NCBI GenBank assembly: GCA_003996215.1
Contig: QJPP01005219.1
Location: 1-64,000 of the forward strand
DNA length: 64,000 bases
From: Jaltomata sinuosa
Taxonomy: Eukaryota; Streptophyta; Magnoliopsida; Solanales; Solanaceae
Direction of reading: 5' to 3'
In this document: piece by piece, positions 22,002 through 33,530 of the stretch
How positions within the stretch are numbered: the first letter of the stretch is position 1
Layout: each line of letters begins with the position of its first letter
Notes under the pieces: generated by a model
Told to the model about the DNA's origin: nothing
What the model saw: the letters and a program-made list of their open reading frames with translations, nothing else
The model's database searches: none
Translations under genes and position numbers: made by a program

Positions 22002-23835
22002 TGTTGACACTCAATTTTTACCGTCCACATTACAGATTAATCTTGAGCCTTTTTCAAATTTTAAACAATTTTTGAAATAATTATTTTGTAAAAGGGATAA
22101 AACATTTTCCAAATCAGCTTTATAATGGTCTTGAGTAAGAATTTATATTTTTCATATTTTTATTATATGGAATTTATATAAGTTTACTTAAAGAACTATT
22201 TTAAAGTCTATTTTCATAAGAAAATCCTTTTTAAAAATAAGATTAAATGCTTGATTTTCCTCCAAATTGATTAAAGTTATAAGTTAATTGAATAATTAAT
22301 TTCATATTTTTTTTAAAAAGTGAGGTAATTATGCTTTAAATGTAATAGTTATTTCAAATTATTTAAATTGAATAAGCTCAAGAATTGATTCGTCTCTATT
22401 CCAATTCTAGCCTAATTCCATAAAACTATTTCAATTTTAGCCGAATTTCACCTAATCATCCCTAATTTGGCTACCCCTTGAACTTAAAAGTGGCCACATT
22501 TTGCAAAACTTGGCCAAAACTTAAACCTCCCTTACACCTCTTCGCTTCAGCCAGCATTGGGCTCAATTTGCCCAAACAACCCGCCTATCCCACACCTCAA
22601 TTACTCGACCCGTCCAAGCCCATTTCCTCACACACTTATACTTCTCTTCTTAACCTCATTCCAATAGATAACCAAACGACGCCCTTAAGAATCTGCTTCT
22701 TCTCCAAATGACAACACCAATGGCGAACCCTAGCACTGCCTCTTATTTTCTCACCTCTCTCAATCCATCCATACCTCTACGCGTGCTGGGTACGAGAATC
22801 ATCTCTCAAAGGTTCTAGAAATAAGCTACGTGGAGTAATCTCTCTCAATCTTCGTCTTTTCTTTGAGAAATACCGCTCAAATATACCAAGATGGTACGAA
22901 TTCATGAGATGGAGCCTTATCTCCTCAAGGATTTAAAATTCTAAGTGAATTCCCCAGAAAACCCCTGGAAATCCCTCATCCCACATAGAAAATCAGCCCC
23001 AAATTCCCCAAACACTTCTCCTATATAACCCCCCACTATTTTCACAGTGGGGGTAGGCTTGGGATGTGTTATCACGGCTAAAGAACTCTCTAAGACACCT
23101 TTGAGCTTGAGTTTTTGGCTGAGAATTCAAAGTTTACATTTTTCCGGTGGTGGTAGGTCGAGTCTTCGATAAGAAGCTCATATATCCCAGTCGCTGCTCA
23201 TAAACAGGTAATTTTTTCATTCGACTCTCTTTTCTTTAATTTACTTTATTATCAAAATCTAGATTGGTTTTCAGACTGGTCTTGTTTGATAATATTTTTA
23301 TATTGTGTGTAAATCTTTTGATTTTGTGAGTAAAAGATGTTGTTAGGTCCTTTTAATTGTTAAAATCGTCACTCGAACTTCTTTATTGTTTTCATGATTT
23401 ATATGCGCCCATATGACCATTGTTATGAATTTGTTTATAGATTTTGTTGACTTGGTTATTCTCTATTGTTCTGGCAGTCCACTACGCTAGTTGTTTTGAT
23501 TCCTAGCCATAAACAAACTTGACAGATCTAGATCACCTATTTATTTGGGGTATCACGGCCCTGTTTAAATCCAATTGGTTCTTCTTCCTCTATTCTCTTT
23601 TCCTTCCTATGTATCATGATCGATACCCTATCTCCTTCCCCTAAAAGTTATATGTATATGATCAAGCTTCAGTTTTGAAATGTCTTTGAATGTGAGTCTA
23701 TTTTAAGCATAATGCCTAAACTATTAGAAGCATGTATCATTCCTTTTCTACTGATATTCATGTTTTGAATATAACTTGTTCCCTTAGCTCCTGATTTATG
23801 ACTACCTCTAAACGCTTCCTTTATCATCAAAGTCA
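22002..23835 (+). mobile_element. D1: truncated Tat-type LTR, plus orientation
   Basis: It starts TGTTGACACTCAATTTTTACC like the LTR of element E at 39036, and follows that LTR in order through the AT-rich U3, the GTGGCCACATTTTGCAAA segment, a TATA box at 23022-23028 and the first part of R. It is cut at about 23835 by the oppositely oriented LTR D2. Its left flank is the LTR of element C, so its insertion post-dates C. Confidence 0.78.
23022..23028 (+). promoter_or_regulatory. TATA box of D1 LTR
   Basis: TATATAA lies about 1.02 kb from the LTR start, matching the TATA spacing in D2 (minus strand, 26381-26388) and E (40211-40218). Confidence 0.6.
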
Positions 23836-26800
23836 TGGTTGGATTTGGTTGAGCATATGTTTTCGGGAAAAATGGTATGTGTTTTGACTATTTGAAAATT
23901 CATTTCGAAAACCAAGTTAAAGTTTCAAAATATTTTTTAAATTTAAAGAAGAGTCGCCACTTAGTTTAATTTAAAGGAAAACCAAGAAAAACTTACAAAA
24001 ATTTCCAAAGTCTTAAAATAGTAAAAGATTTTAGAAAATAAGAGATTAAGGTAAGGGTTCAAATTAATATCACAAGAAGGTTTAAAGCAGTTGGGATATC
24101 CGCTAACTTGCGGTTATCCAGACTTATTAAAAACATAACTTATTTGACATTTTTTTTATAAAAGAGCTTAATTAGCTTGAGAAAAACATCTCTTTTTAAT
24201 TTAGGAAACATGGTGATATAACTTTGACAAAAGGAAGATTGATATACATTTTTTGGAAATGTTCAAGAAATACAGAAAGAGTTGTTTTAAAGGAAAAAAT
24301 CATGCTTGATTTAGATAAGTTTAAAGTATAAATAGGCTTAACGTGAAGAGAACAATAAGTGATTTAGAGAAGATTTCAATGAGAAACATTCACATCTTTT
24401 GGGGATAATTCAACCGAGTTTAAAATTTAGTCCAAGTAATACAATGTAATACTCAGCTACAAAAATATAAAGAGTTAAAGAGATAAGAGGAGAATTTAAG
24501 CCTTTTGGCTTAAACAATCTGGACTTTAGTCCAACACCCTGTCCTAAATCTAACTTGTCTTGTAAGGCCCACTTGTTGCATTTGGACTTTTAGTCCATTT
24601 ATTTTGTTTTAACCCTTTTTGGGATGCTTGACTGCTATTGCTGCTGAACTGTGGGTTTTGGGCCCATCCTGCACTGCTATTTGTTGTTGCTGTTATATGC
24701 ATGGGTTCTGTCCCATTTTTCATTCTATATTAGCTTCCAAGTTCTGCCAATCTGCAAAATTAGAACTTATCCAAAACACTAACTTCAACATACTCGAATT
24801 TAAGCAAAGCCATTGAATATTCACAAGCAAGTCATGCCTATCCTAGTCATTCAACCAGATTGCATTTTTAATAGATCACAGGATGAGACTAACAGGTGAA
24901 ACCAAGTTAAAATAAGAAATGTACAAACATATTATGTAGATCAATATCAAAAGAATTCTCAAACTCAATGGAGAGTTGTGCAAATCTTAAGGATCAGCAG
25001 ATAAGATGCCTAACTTTGTACAACACATATGTATTGATTTATATCAAGGGAACAATTCATGCAAGAAAGTTGGATTTTGAACAAACTTATGGGAATAGAG
25101 GTGTTTTTTTGACTAAGACAGAAGCAATTTTAGACTCAACTTTCGAGAGAAATAGGTTAACATTAGAATGAAACAAGGAAACTTTTCCAAAGCAAACATA
25201 TAGTGAAGGGTAGTAAATATTCTAACCCAACCATTTTTCTGTTGTTAAATGATCCAAACAAGAAGATGCATGGTGATTACGAACTCTACACATAATCAAA
25301 AGGGAACTACATAGAGACATGGTATTCATAGTAGTAAAAACAATTATCATGAAGAGAACGCTATCTTAAATTCGAATAACAGGAAAACATGTTCGAGATT
25401 TGAGCTTAACGGCATTATCCAATCTAAAAAGGGTTTCAACTTCAACATGATTTAGATGGAGGTAAAGCATGTGGTCTTCAACAATCTTATTGTAAAAACT
25501 AGTATCTACCAGTTTTGAAGAGTACCGATCTTGTTTCATTAAGACAAAACATCATAGAATTAAAATGGGAAGGGGAACAACTAATATAAGCTAAACCATA
25601 TGACCCAAGGAAACATAGAACTCCAAACACAATCAGCCTATCAAGCTTATTCATGACTTTGTTTCAACGGACCTAAACATGATAGACTATCAAAACAACA
25701 AAGGATATCCATGTTTAAATGAGATTTGGACACACCAAAGAGATAGAATTAACCCCTTTTATGCTCGGTGAATCAGTTCATGAAATGAACACACAGTGAA
25801 ACGTAGGCATATGATAGTCATGAAGTAATATCAAAATAGACACTAGCATTTTTTTGCTAAGTTCTCACAATGAGCATGAGAGATTTAAACAGTAGAGAAA
25901 ATGACACATCGACATTCATATGAGACCCGCATAAATGGTTAAAAATGAGAAGAAAATAGGAAAGAGAGAAAGAAAAACAAAACTTCAGGACTTCAACCCT
26001 TAATCACCCTTAATAAATAGATTCTATAGCTTCTAGACGTTATTTCTTAGCAACAAATCAAGCAAAACACCAGCCTAAAACCACTATGAGAACTACTAAG
26101 AAACACCAATCAACATAACTTAAAAGATATAAGTGAACAAGGTGATTACCTTCGTCGCAGCAGCGTACTAGAACTATGAGCTTCGTCGGGACACCCTTTA
26201 CAACCGAAAAAAGAAAACTTCAGATTTCTTAGCCAAAACCTATGCTTAAAAAGTCTTACAAGGTTCCATCCCCCATAAATCACTTAAATAATACTTCAGA
26301 ACTCTTGTGAGCCAGAAATTGACTCTCCAAAAAGATTCAGAAGAATTCCTTCTGCCCCCTTCATCCTTTAGAAGGAGTGCTATTTATAGGAGAGGATGTG
26401 GGTTAATTTTGAGGGTTTCACCGATGTGGGATGAGATTTCTCAAGGGTTTTTTCTCGAAATTCATCAAGGAATTCGAATTTTGGAGAGGATAAGGTGGAC
26501 AGGTCAACGAAATCGTACCATCCTAGTATGATTTGAGCAAGATTTCTCAAGAAAGGATGAAAGGGAATACGGATTGCTCCACGTAGCTTGTTTTAGAGAT
26601 TTCTTGAATGACTTCTTGTGCCTGGCACGCGTAGAGGTATGAATATTGAAGAGGGAAAGGGTGTGGTGGTGTTAAGGTTTGATGTGTGTAGAGAAGATGA
26701 GCAAAGGGTCATTTGGTCTATTTGTGTTGAGGAGCAAGAGAAAAGATAGATAAAGGGTGGGTTTGAGTGATTGGACCGGGTCGGGGGAATTGGGAGTGGG

Positions 26801-27411
26801 CTCGGGTCAGGCGCGCAAAAGGGAGTGGGCCAGGCGGGTTGTGAATTATTTTGAAGCCCAAATATTGGATAAAACAAAGAGCTGATGAAGGGCTACTTAA
26901 ATAATGGCCACACTTGCAAAATGTGGCCATTTCAATCTTTAGGAGATAGCCAATTGTGAAAGATTTAGGGAAATTCGGCCAATCTTTAAATAGTTTTAAG
27001 AATTTAGGCTAGAATAGGAATAAAGACTAACTAATTACAATTAATAATTTGAGATTTTCTTTAAATTTAAATGATTTGAAATAGTTATTATGTTTAACAA
27101 ATAATAACCTCATTTAAAAATTAATTTTTCAACTAATCTCTCATTTTAAATTAATTTGGACGAAAATCAAGCATTTAATCTTTTAAAAAGGATTTCTTAT
27201 GACATTAAACTTTTAAATAGTTCTTTAAGTAAACTTATATAAATTTCACATAATTAAATATGAAAAATATAAATTCTTACTCAAAACTATTATAAAGATG
27301 ATTTGAAAAATGTTTTATCTTTTTACAAAATAATTATTTCAAAAATTGCTTAAAACTTGAAAAGGCTCAAGATTAATTTGTAATGTGGAGGATAAAAATT
27401 GGGTGTCAACC
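23836..27411 (-). mobile_element. D2: 3' LTR of a minus-strand Tat element (3.6 kb)
   Basis: Read on the minus strand it begins GGTTGACACCCAATTTTTATCC (first base changed from T) at 27411, aligns with D1 and E throughout, has TATAAATA at 26381-26388, and ends near ATCCAACCA at 23836, matching the end of the E LTR (ATCAAAACA). The shared CTAAGTGG[C/T]GACTCTT segment (about 23943) lies near its 3' end, as in E. A polypurine tract abuts its start, so it is a 3' LTR and the element body lies to the right. Confidence 0.78.
26381..26388 (-). promoter_or_regulatory. TATA box of D2 LTR
   Basis: The minus strand reads CCTATAAATAGCACTCC, about 1.02 kb from the LTR start. Confidence 0.6.
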
Positions 27412-27412
27412 A

Positions 27413-27427
27413 CTGCCCCTCCCTTTG
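27413..27427 (-). promoter_or_regulatory. Polypurine tract of the D2 element
   Basis: The minus strand reads CAAAGGGAGGGGCAG immediately before the LTR start. Such tracts prime plus-strand DNA synthesis, and the position identifies D2 as a 3' LTR. Confidence 0.7.
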
Positions 27428-28685
27428 GATAGGGTGGATGTAAGGAACCCTGGGCAAAGGCAATTGACGTTCCCAATTTTATCCGACCGCAAATTTAACT
27501 TTAGGAAGCGGTTGGTTCTAGCGCGAATTTCAAGGAATCATGGCCGAATTCTGGTATCAAGTTTTCTGCATAGCTCAGGCTATATGAGAACTCAGGCCAC
27601 TTGTAATTCAAGATGCTTGATTTTATGCACGATTTTCAAAGAATTCTAAACTATTCTGACTTCAGAGTACGGAGAGACCGGAAAGCTGGAGAGTAAGGAT
27701 TGGGGGCTTTGGAATGCAGCCAAGTTTTCAACATAGAGCCCACTTACATATCCCAAGACTCAGGGAATCATGCTACTTGTAGTTCGACTCAGTAGGTGGA
27801 AAAGGTAATCTTTATGTTAAGACAACCTTTGGCTCGAAATGAGTGACAAGTAATTGAGCTATAGAAAATAGGCTTGCAACCTCTTAACCATGAATATGGT
27901 GCACTTCACGCCCATAGGCAAGATTTGACCTGTACATAATTTCCAAAGATCGAGATGTATTGTCACCCGGATTTGAAAGAGAAGGGATATTGCTTCTAAT
28001 GTGAATTCAGAAAATACTTTGGATGCGAAACTACAACCCAAAAAATACCCACATGCCTTCTGATATGGGTGTGGTTTGATGGCGGTGAAAGTCGTTCCTC
28101 AGCTCGTGTCCAAAGAGTTTGATATCCCTCTTTGAACTACGTCCCAGTTTGCTGCTAAGAAAAAGTTCCACATTGTGATGAGTACTTTTTTGGTGTAGTC
28201 CGCACCTGTGGTTTTATTTTGAGAATTTTATCCTTCTTGAATGCTCTCAGCAAAATCTCAAAGCAAAATTTTTAGTAGTAACATAATCTTGTTTAGAGAG
28301 ATAGTTCTTTTAACATACCTCATCCTTGGATTATGTCTGACACTTGTGTTGTGACGTCTTTTTGACGTGATCTGCACCTGTTGTTCTAGTTTGAGATTTT
28401 CATCCTCTCGGATGCTCTCAGTAATATTTTAAAATAAGATTGTTAGTAGTAAAGTAGCTCAATAAGGAGAGATAGATTTTGTACCTCATTTTTGAATATG
28501 TTGATTTCTGAAGAAGACGCCATCTTTTCTTGTCCATATCTTAGGAAAGAACGACTTTCGCGATAAGTAGGTATGATAGCCTTTGTAGCCAACAGATAGG
28601 ATTGTCTTTGTGGTGGTTGGACGTGATGATCTTTGAATATGAAGACCTTTGTAGTCCTTTGTGATGGAACGATCCTCGTAACTAT

Positions 28686-29015
28686 TTGTAGCGACTTGGA
28701 AGTGTTGTACCTGGTGTGCATTCTGGTTGTTGCGACTTGAACACTTTGCGCATTCCCGTTACCGCGTCTTAGAAGTGTTAGATCTGTGCATTCTCATTGT
28801 TGTGACTTAAACACTTTGCGCATTCCCGTTATTGTGGCTTAGAAGTGTTGGATTTGTGCATTCCCGTTGTTGCAACTTAAACACTTAGATTTGTGCAATT
28901 TCATTGTTGCGACTTGAACACTTTGCGCATTCTCGTTGTTGCGACTTGAACACTTTGCGCATTCCCGTTGTTGTGACTTGAACAATTTGCGTATTCCCAT
29001 TGTTGCGCTTTGAAG
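28686..29015. repeat. Tandem array with alternating 32-bp and 38-bp units
   Basis: The core unit TTGTTGCGACTTGAACACTTTGCGCATTCCCG is 32 bp (type a). A longer 37-41 bp type b carries GAAGTGTTGGATTTGTGCATTC in place of GAACACTTTGC. Types alternate over the first half (b-a-b-a-b), then three type-a units run in a row near 28900-29000. One a+b pair is 70 bp. Confidence 0.85.
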
Positions 29016-29252
29016 TGTTGATAATCCAACTGTAATGAGGTGCATGGCTCGATATTTCAATATAGGCATCTCATAGCGATAGAGTTAGCCTAATGATCAC
29101 AATTTAGGATGAACGCATAAGCAAAGCAAGATAGGCACGCAATTAGCCCAATGGTCAATTTTTAGAGCGGATGACCCAAACTAACAAAGTAAGCATCATA
29201 TTGGCAAATATATAAATATACCAAAAAAGGTGTACATCTCCACGTGAATATG

Positions 29253-29425
29253 CCACTTATGGGGTGGATGACCCAATTCAATTTTAAGTATAAGCCCTTG
29301 AGTGGGCGAGCAAATATATAGACCGCTTATGGGGGGTCGACCCAAACACAATTTCAAGTATAGGCCCTGAAGTGGGCAAGCAAATATAGAGACTACTTAT
29401 AGCGGATCAACCCAATATCAAAGTG
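29253..29425. repeat. 70-bp tandem repeat, about 2.5 copies
   Basis: Copies begin CCACTTATGG at 29253, CCGCTTATGG at 29323 and CTACTTATAG at 29393, exactly 70 bp apart. Each contains GACCCAA, TTAAGTATA or TCAAGTATA, and GTGGGC[G/A]AGCAAATATA. Confidence 0.85.
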
Positions 29426-29593
29426 TGGCCCTCGTAGCCATTTGATAGGATTGCCTTCATGGCAATGGAGCGTGATGATTCTTCGAATGCAGTAATTTTC
29501 TTAGACGTTGAATATGATGGTCTTTGTGACCGCATGTAGTAGTCTCTAATATGATAGCCCTCTCGGCTATTAGTGATAGTCCTTTACATATGA

Positions 29594-30154
29594 CTTCGGG
29601 TAAGTTTTGCTCATCTTTCGTATTGACACGACTTATAGATATCCCTTCAATCATCAAACCTCAGGTAATCTTGCACATTATCCCATCTTAGGATAGAGGC
29701 AACTTATAGATGTCCTTGATTTTTTAGCTTTCGAGTAATCTTGCACATCATTTGACTTCAGATAGAGGTGGCTTACATATGTCTTTCGAGTTGCAAGTTT
29801 TTTGGGTAATCTTGCACTTTTATCCGATTTTGGATGTATCGCGACTTACACATTTTCTTTGATTTGTTAGCTTTTCGGTATTCCTACACATAATCAACTT
29901 GGATATAACGCGACTTATAGATAACCCTTGAAATGTCAATTTTTTGTAGTCTTGCACATTTATCCAATTTCAGATATTGTTGCGACTTATGAATTACCCT
30001 TGAAACCAACTCTTAGTTGCTCTTGCACACTATCCGATCTCAGATATAATTTTGTCTTACAGATAACTCATGGGTTGTACAATCTTGGGAATTATTGCAC
30101 ACTATTCGGTTTCAGACATAACTGTGGCTTACAGACAACCTTTTGTTCGTCAAC
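29594..30154. repeat. Diverged 70-bp tandem repeat, eight copies
   Basis: Successive copies begin near TTCGGGTAATCTTGCAC, contain a TCCGATTTCAGATAT-like centre and CGACTTATAGATA, and end before the next GGGTAATC block. Total 561 bp over eight copies gives about 70 bp each. Pairwise divergence is high, so simple repeat masking could miss it. Confidence 0.8.
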
Positions 30155-30246
30155 TTCGGGGAAACCTAGTTCATCGTCTGATATGCTTTCTTTAACCCTC
30201 TTGGCGAACATCATTTGATCATGTGACTGCATATGCATTCTTCATT

Positions 30247-30645
30247 CTATGACTTGAACACTCTGCACATTCCCGTTGTTGCGGCTTACAAGTGTAATGC
30301 ACATTCTCGTTGCTGCGACTTAGACATTTTGCACATTCCCATTGTTGCGACTTAGAAGTGCCATGATTTGCGTATTCCTGTTGCTGCGACTTAGACAACT
30401 CACACATTCCTGTTGTTGCAACTTAGAAGTGTGGTGCACATTCCCCTTGCTACAAATTTAGACACCTTGTGCATTCCCGTTGCTGCGACTTACAAGTGCC
30501 ATAATTTGCTCATTCTCGTTCCTGCGACCTGAACACTTTGAACATTCCCATTATTATGGCTTATACGTGTGGTGATTTGTGCATTCCCATTGCTGCGAGT
30601 TGAACACTTTGCACATTCCCATTGTTTTGTCTTACAAGTGTGGAT
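30247..30645. repeat. Second alternating 32/34-39-bp array
   Basis: Type a (for example TTGCTGCGACTTAGACA then TTTTGCACATTCCCA, 32 bp) and type b (TTGTTGCGACTTAGAAGTG then CCATGATTTGCGTATTCCTG, 34-39 bp) alternate strictly through about eleven units. The a+b pair is about 66-71 bp and homologous to the array at 28686-29015. Confidence 0.85.
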
Positions 30646-31558
30646 GATAAGATAAAGCCCATGAGGAAGTTTGCAGATGATGGTCCTTGTGACTAACACA
30701 AACATATAAATTGCTCTTCACGGTAATTAACAGAAAATATCACCTTTATATTTTGTGTTGTCACATTGATTCCTTTGCGTGTACCTGCACTTCAAGGCAA
30801 ATGATTAGTAGACACAATGTCTCTTTTACTAGCAACCACAACCAAATTCAAATTTAAGAAAAGCTTTAAAGAAAGCATTCATCAAAATAACTTTGTTTGC
30901 AAGCTTCTTCCTCTTTTCAAGGTAGATAGAAAAACAAGGGGTTATTCTGAATGTAAATAAATGGTTGAACCCATATCTGGGGACAACTATAAATACCAAT
31001 TTCAAACATCGTGTGTTCGTTGTGATCTTTGATTTGCTGGGGTTTTGAAGAGGATGTCATCACTCTCCTTATTTGGTGGTCCCAATAACCATTAGATAAG
31101 TTATGAGTTTTGGAAAACTCTGTCGCTTTTGACTTTTCCCAATCATATTGGATCTTCTTGGGAGTTAAACCTCATTATATTCCTTTGAATATGCTGAACG
31201 ATTCAAAGTTTTTGTCGATCCTTTGTCACTTATTAGGATAACCTGCATCCACAGAAAGATGGTTAGTTTTTTGGTGAAACTGATCTGTATTGACCTTCTT
31301 CGTTCGGCTGCTTCTTTCTTGTCATATCAAAGCTCTTGTCATCCTTGGGGGTTTGCCTTGACTCTCGAAATCACGGTAAATATATGATGAATTTAATTTA
31401 TCAAGGAGTAAATGGATTTGTTAAGCTTTTTCAAATCTATTGAGAAAAATGATTTGGAAAGGTCTATGTCAAGTTTGTCATGTCATGCACTAGCTCCATG
31501 AACATCCTTAAATCGAGGACTTGACATATCTGGCACACTGCTGGCAAGCTCTAGGGAT

Positions 31559-31835
31559 CCTTTATCATCTTAGTCGAGGAGTTTGAAAATGATCTTTGGT
31601 GGAATCTATCGTAGCTGGGGATTAAGCTACCTTGGACTTTGTTGTAGATGGAGATTTCTAAAGTAGATTCTAATCTCCTAGTGCTGGAGAACTCTTGGAG
31701 TTTGTCTCTGAACTCACAGATGAAACTTGGTGGAAATTTTGAGATCTCTCTCAAAATTTCTGCCCTAGTTAGAGGTTGATAAGATATTTGACACTTTGTT
31801 GGGATCTTAAGATTCTTCTCAGCATTCATTTTAGT
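31559..31835 (-). CDS. Unidentified open stretch, possible exon or element ORF fragment
   Basis: Read on the minus strand, about 92 codons without a stop encode a charged, non-repetitive peptide with LTRAEILREISKFPPSF and a serine-rich end (RSFSNSST). It does not match the gag-pol domains seen elsewhere in the window. The upstream end runs into the LTR fragment at 31838, so the apparent start codons in that LTR are not meaningful. It could be a remnant of a protein encoded near the 3' end of the Tat element, or chance. Confidence 0.2.
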
Positions 31836-31837
31836 CA

Positions 31838-31946
31838 TGTCATGACCCATACCAACGTGAATGGCACCCACCCAACCCCCGGGTGAGCGATCCATCAACG
31901 ACCCCGAACTTAACAGTTCTAATAGCTCAAAACTTGTACAGATAAA
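31838..31946 (-). mobile_element. Chromovirus-like LTR end fragment, minus orientation
   Basis: It begins (plus strand) TGTCATGACCC. Its complement ends GGTATGGGTCATGACA, like the LTR end of F (GGTTGGGTCATGACA at 37592), and carries GGGGGTTGGGTGGGTGCC resembling the U5 end of the B family. It is only about 110 bp, cut by the F LTR remnant. It may be the 3' LTR end of element G, whose coding remnant reappears at 37593, but this is unproven. Confidence 0.5.
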
Positions 31947-32117
31947 ATAAAAGAGGTTCTTCTGCATTAATTCAAATTGGTTTCATGTATAAAAAATGAG
32001 GTTATTTATTGTTATACTTTGTTTTCTGCAAGTACCTGTTTGATCGGGTGGTAATGATTCATCTATCTAGCTGCATATAGTAGGCGCCTACACGTCCCGG
32101 TAGGTTGGGTCTTGATA
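31947..32117 (+). repeat. Truncated 5' LTR of element F
   Basis: It matches 37422-37592 nearly base for base (GGTTTCATGTATAAAAAA, GTTATTTATT, CTGCAAGTACCTGTT). Only the last about 170 bp of the LTR remains here. The terminus has decayed from TCATGACA to TCTTGATA. Confidence 0.8.
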
Positions 32118-32119
32118 GA

Positions 32120-32131
32120 TGGTATCAGAGC
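32120..32131 (+). promoter_or_regulatory. Primer binding site of element F
   Basis: TGGTATCAGAGC, an intact initiator tRNA-Met-type site, lies two bases after the LTR end. The following 130 bp (CATTTTAGGAAA and preceding) align with element A's leader, so F is chromovirus-related. Confidence 0.88.
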
Positions 32132-32439
32132 CTAAGTTACCAGTCGCCTAGCACAAGAGCAAAATACTGAATAGATTCCTACGGATTGGTGTGTTGACAT
32201 CCATATCTAATCTTTAGGAAGCTGTGAAACATTTTAGGAAATAACTCTCTTCTTTCATTCTTTTCGTATGGTTTGTTACTTGCTTGGATGGGTTGAGACC
32301 AATTGGTATCTCTCGATTCCAGTTAGTTTCTCGACAAGGAAAAAGGATGTCATTTGACTCTGATTGAGATGACACAAGCAAGGGACATTAGAATTGGGAA
32401 GGTTCCAATTGGTATCTGGTTGGGGGGGGCTATGTAAAG

Positions 32440-33320
32440 GTAAGGATGGATTGGCTAATGGTCATCCATGAGGTGAATAAATGGTAATGAAAGTGATTTG
32501 ATTGAGTGTTTAAGCTTGTGTCTTGAGATTGTGCTTATGTGTATTGATGTATTTTGAATGACTACAAATGTGTGGTGTACAATTGTTTGATTTGCTGTGA
32601 ATATTTTGGTCAAGAAAAGGTCATAAGTTTGTTATGTGTTAATGATTAACGGAATTATTGTTTTGTGATTTTAAGTGAAAACAAAATGCTAAATGCTAGG
32701 CAGGGTCTTATCATTGGTAAAAATGATAAGGAAAAATGATATATATACTTGTGGAAACTTATGTTTCAAGTGATTGGTATGTGTATAAGTACCAGGGATA
32801 AGGACCATTATTGCTTAATAGCGGGAATGGTGGTAAGAAACTCTTTATGGTAAAGCATGGACGACCAACCAATAGTCATCCATGGGATAAAAAGAGAATG
32901 CTATATGTGACTCGATTATTTTAACTTTGTGTGTTGCAGTGCTTGGATAACTGAATTTGTTGGTGTGTAATTGACTTGCCTTATTTTGGAAATTTTGGTC
33001 CGAGAAGAGTCATAACTTGAATTTATGTGTTCTGGTTGATAAGTTGTCATGCGTGTTGATTTAAAATTTCGTATTACCTTTCAAAAATGGGAATTATCAT
33101 TGGTTAAGATGGTAAGGGGAGGAGACTTATGACTGTAGGTGATCTTTGATTCCAGGACAGACGGGACATGGTTGGGAACCATGGGAACAAACGGGCTATT
33201 CGAACATGATAACGAGAATGTGTTGTTGTGAATAGTTTTCTTACATAATTCGAGTTTGTTGTGATGATATTGGATGTTAAGTTTTGGTCAGTATATTGCC
33301 AAGAATGGTCTTGGGGTGTT
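32440..33320 (+). repeat. Diverged tandem repeat of about 400 bp inside F
   Basis: GGTCATCCATG (about 32460) recurs as AGTCATCCATGG (about 32876). ATTTTGGTCAAGAAAAGGTCATAAG (about 32606) recurs as ATTTTGGTCCGAGAAGAGTCATAAC (about 32991) and loosely near 33283. TTATCATTGGTAAAAATG (about 32708) recurs near 33100. Spacing is 385-415 bp, giving two to three decayed copies. Confidence 0.6.
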
Positions 33321-33439
33321 GTGTAAAGACCATGGCAGGACTTATGCTATTAATAATAATAACCGGGAAAGGGGATGAGTTGTTTCTACTAAAAATTTAA
33401 TTTTTCTGGGTTGTCACCGTTGGGACAATCATAGTGGAA

Positions 33440-33530
33440 CTGTACCGCTACAACAATCCTGTTATAGCGGGAATTTCTACCACTACGGTGGTACCGCAAT
33501 AGAAAAATGGCAACCGCTATAGCGGGAAGG
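33440..33530 (+). promoter_or_regulatory. Palindrome-rich block of element F, first copy
   Basis: Short near-palindromic units based on CCGCTATAGCGG are clustered (TTATAGCGGGAA, CTACGGTGGTACCGCAATAG, CCGCTATAGCGGG). A similar block lies at about 34700-34840. Function is inferred only from analogy to the palindrome cluster upstream of the TATA box in element A. Confidence 0.4.

Larger units (their letters stand above)
27428..31837 (-). mobile_element. 3' untranslated/internal region of the D2 Tat element, rich in tandem repeats
   Basis: It lies between the polypurine tract and an LTR fragment at 31838. No gag-pol domain is readable. Tat-lineage elements are known to have long, fast-changing 3' regions with tandem repeats, and this stretch has four arrays (28686-29015, 29253-29425, 29594-30154, 30247-30645). 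27428-28680 and 30650-31550 show no clear features. A 92-codon open stretch on the minus strand occupies 31559-31835. Assignment to D2 past 31,000 is an inference from continuity. Confidence 0.55.

Noticed and set aside
28686..30645. CRISPR-like array of direct repeats and spacers
   Set aside because: The apparent spacers are themselves homologous between units (alternating a/b forms), and the context is a plant retrotransposon.
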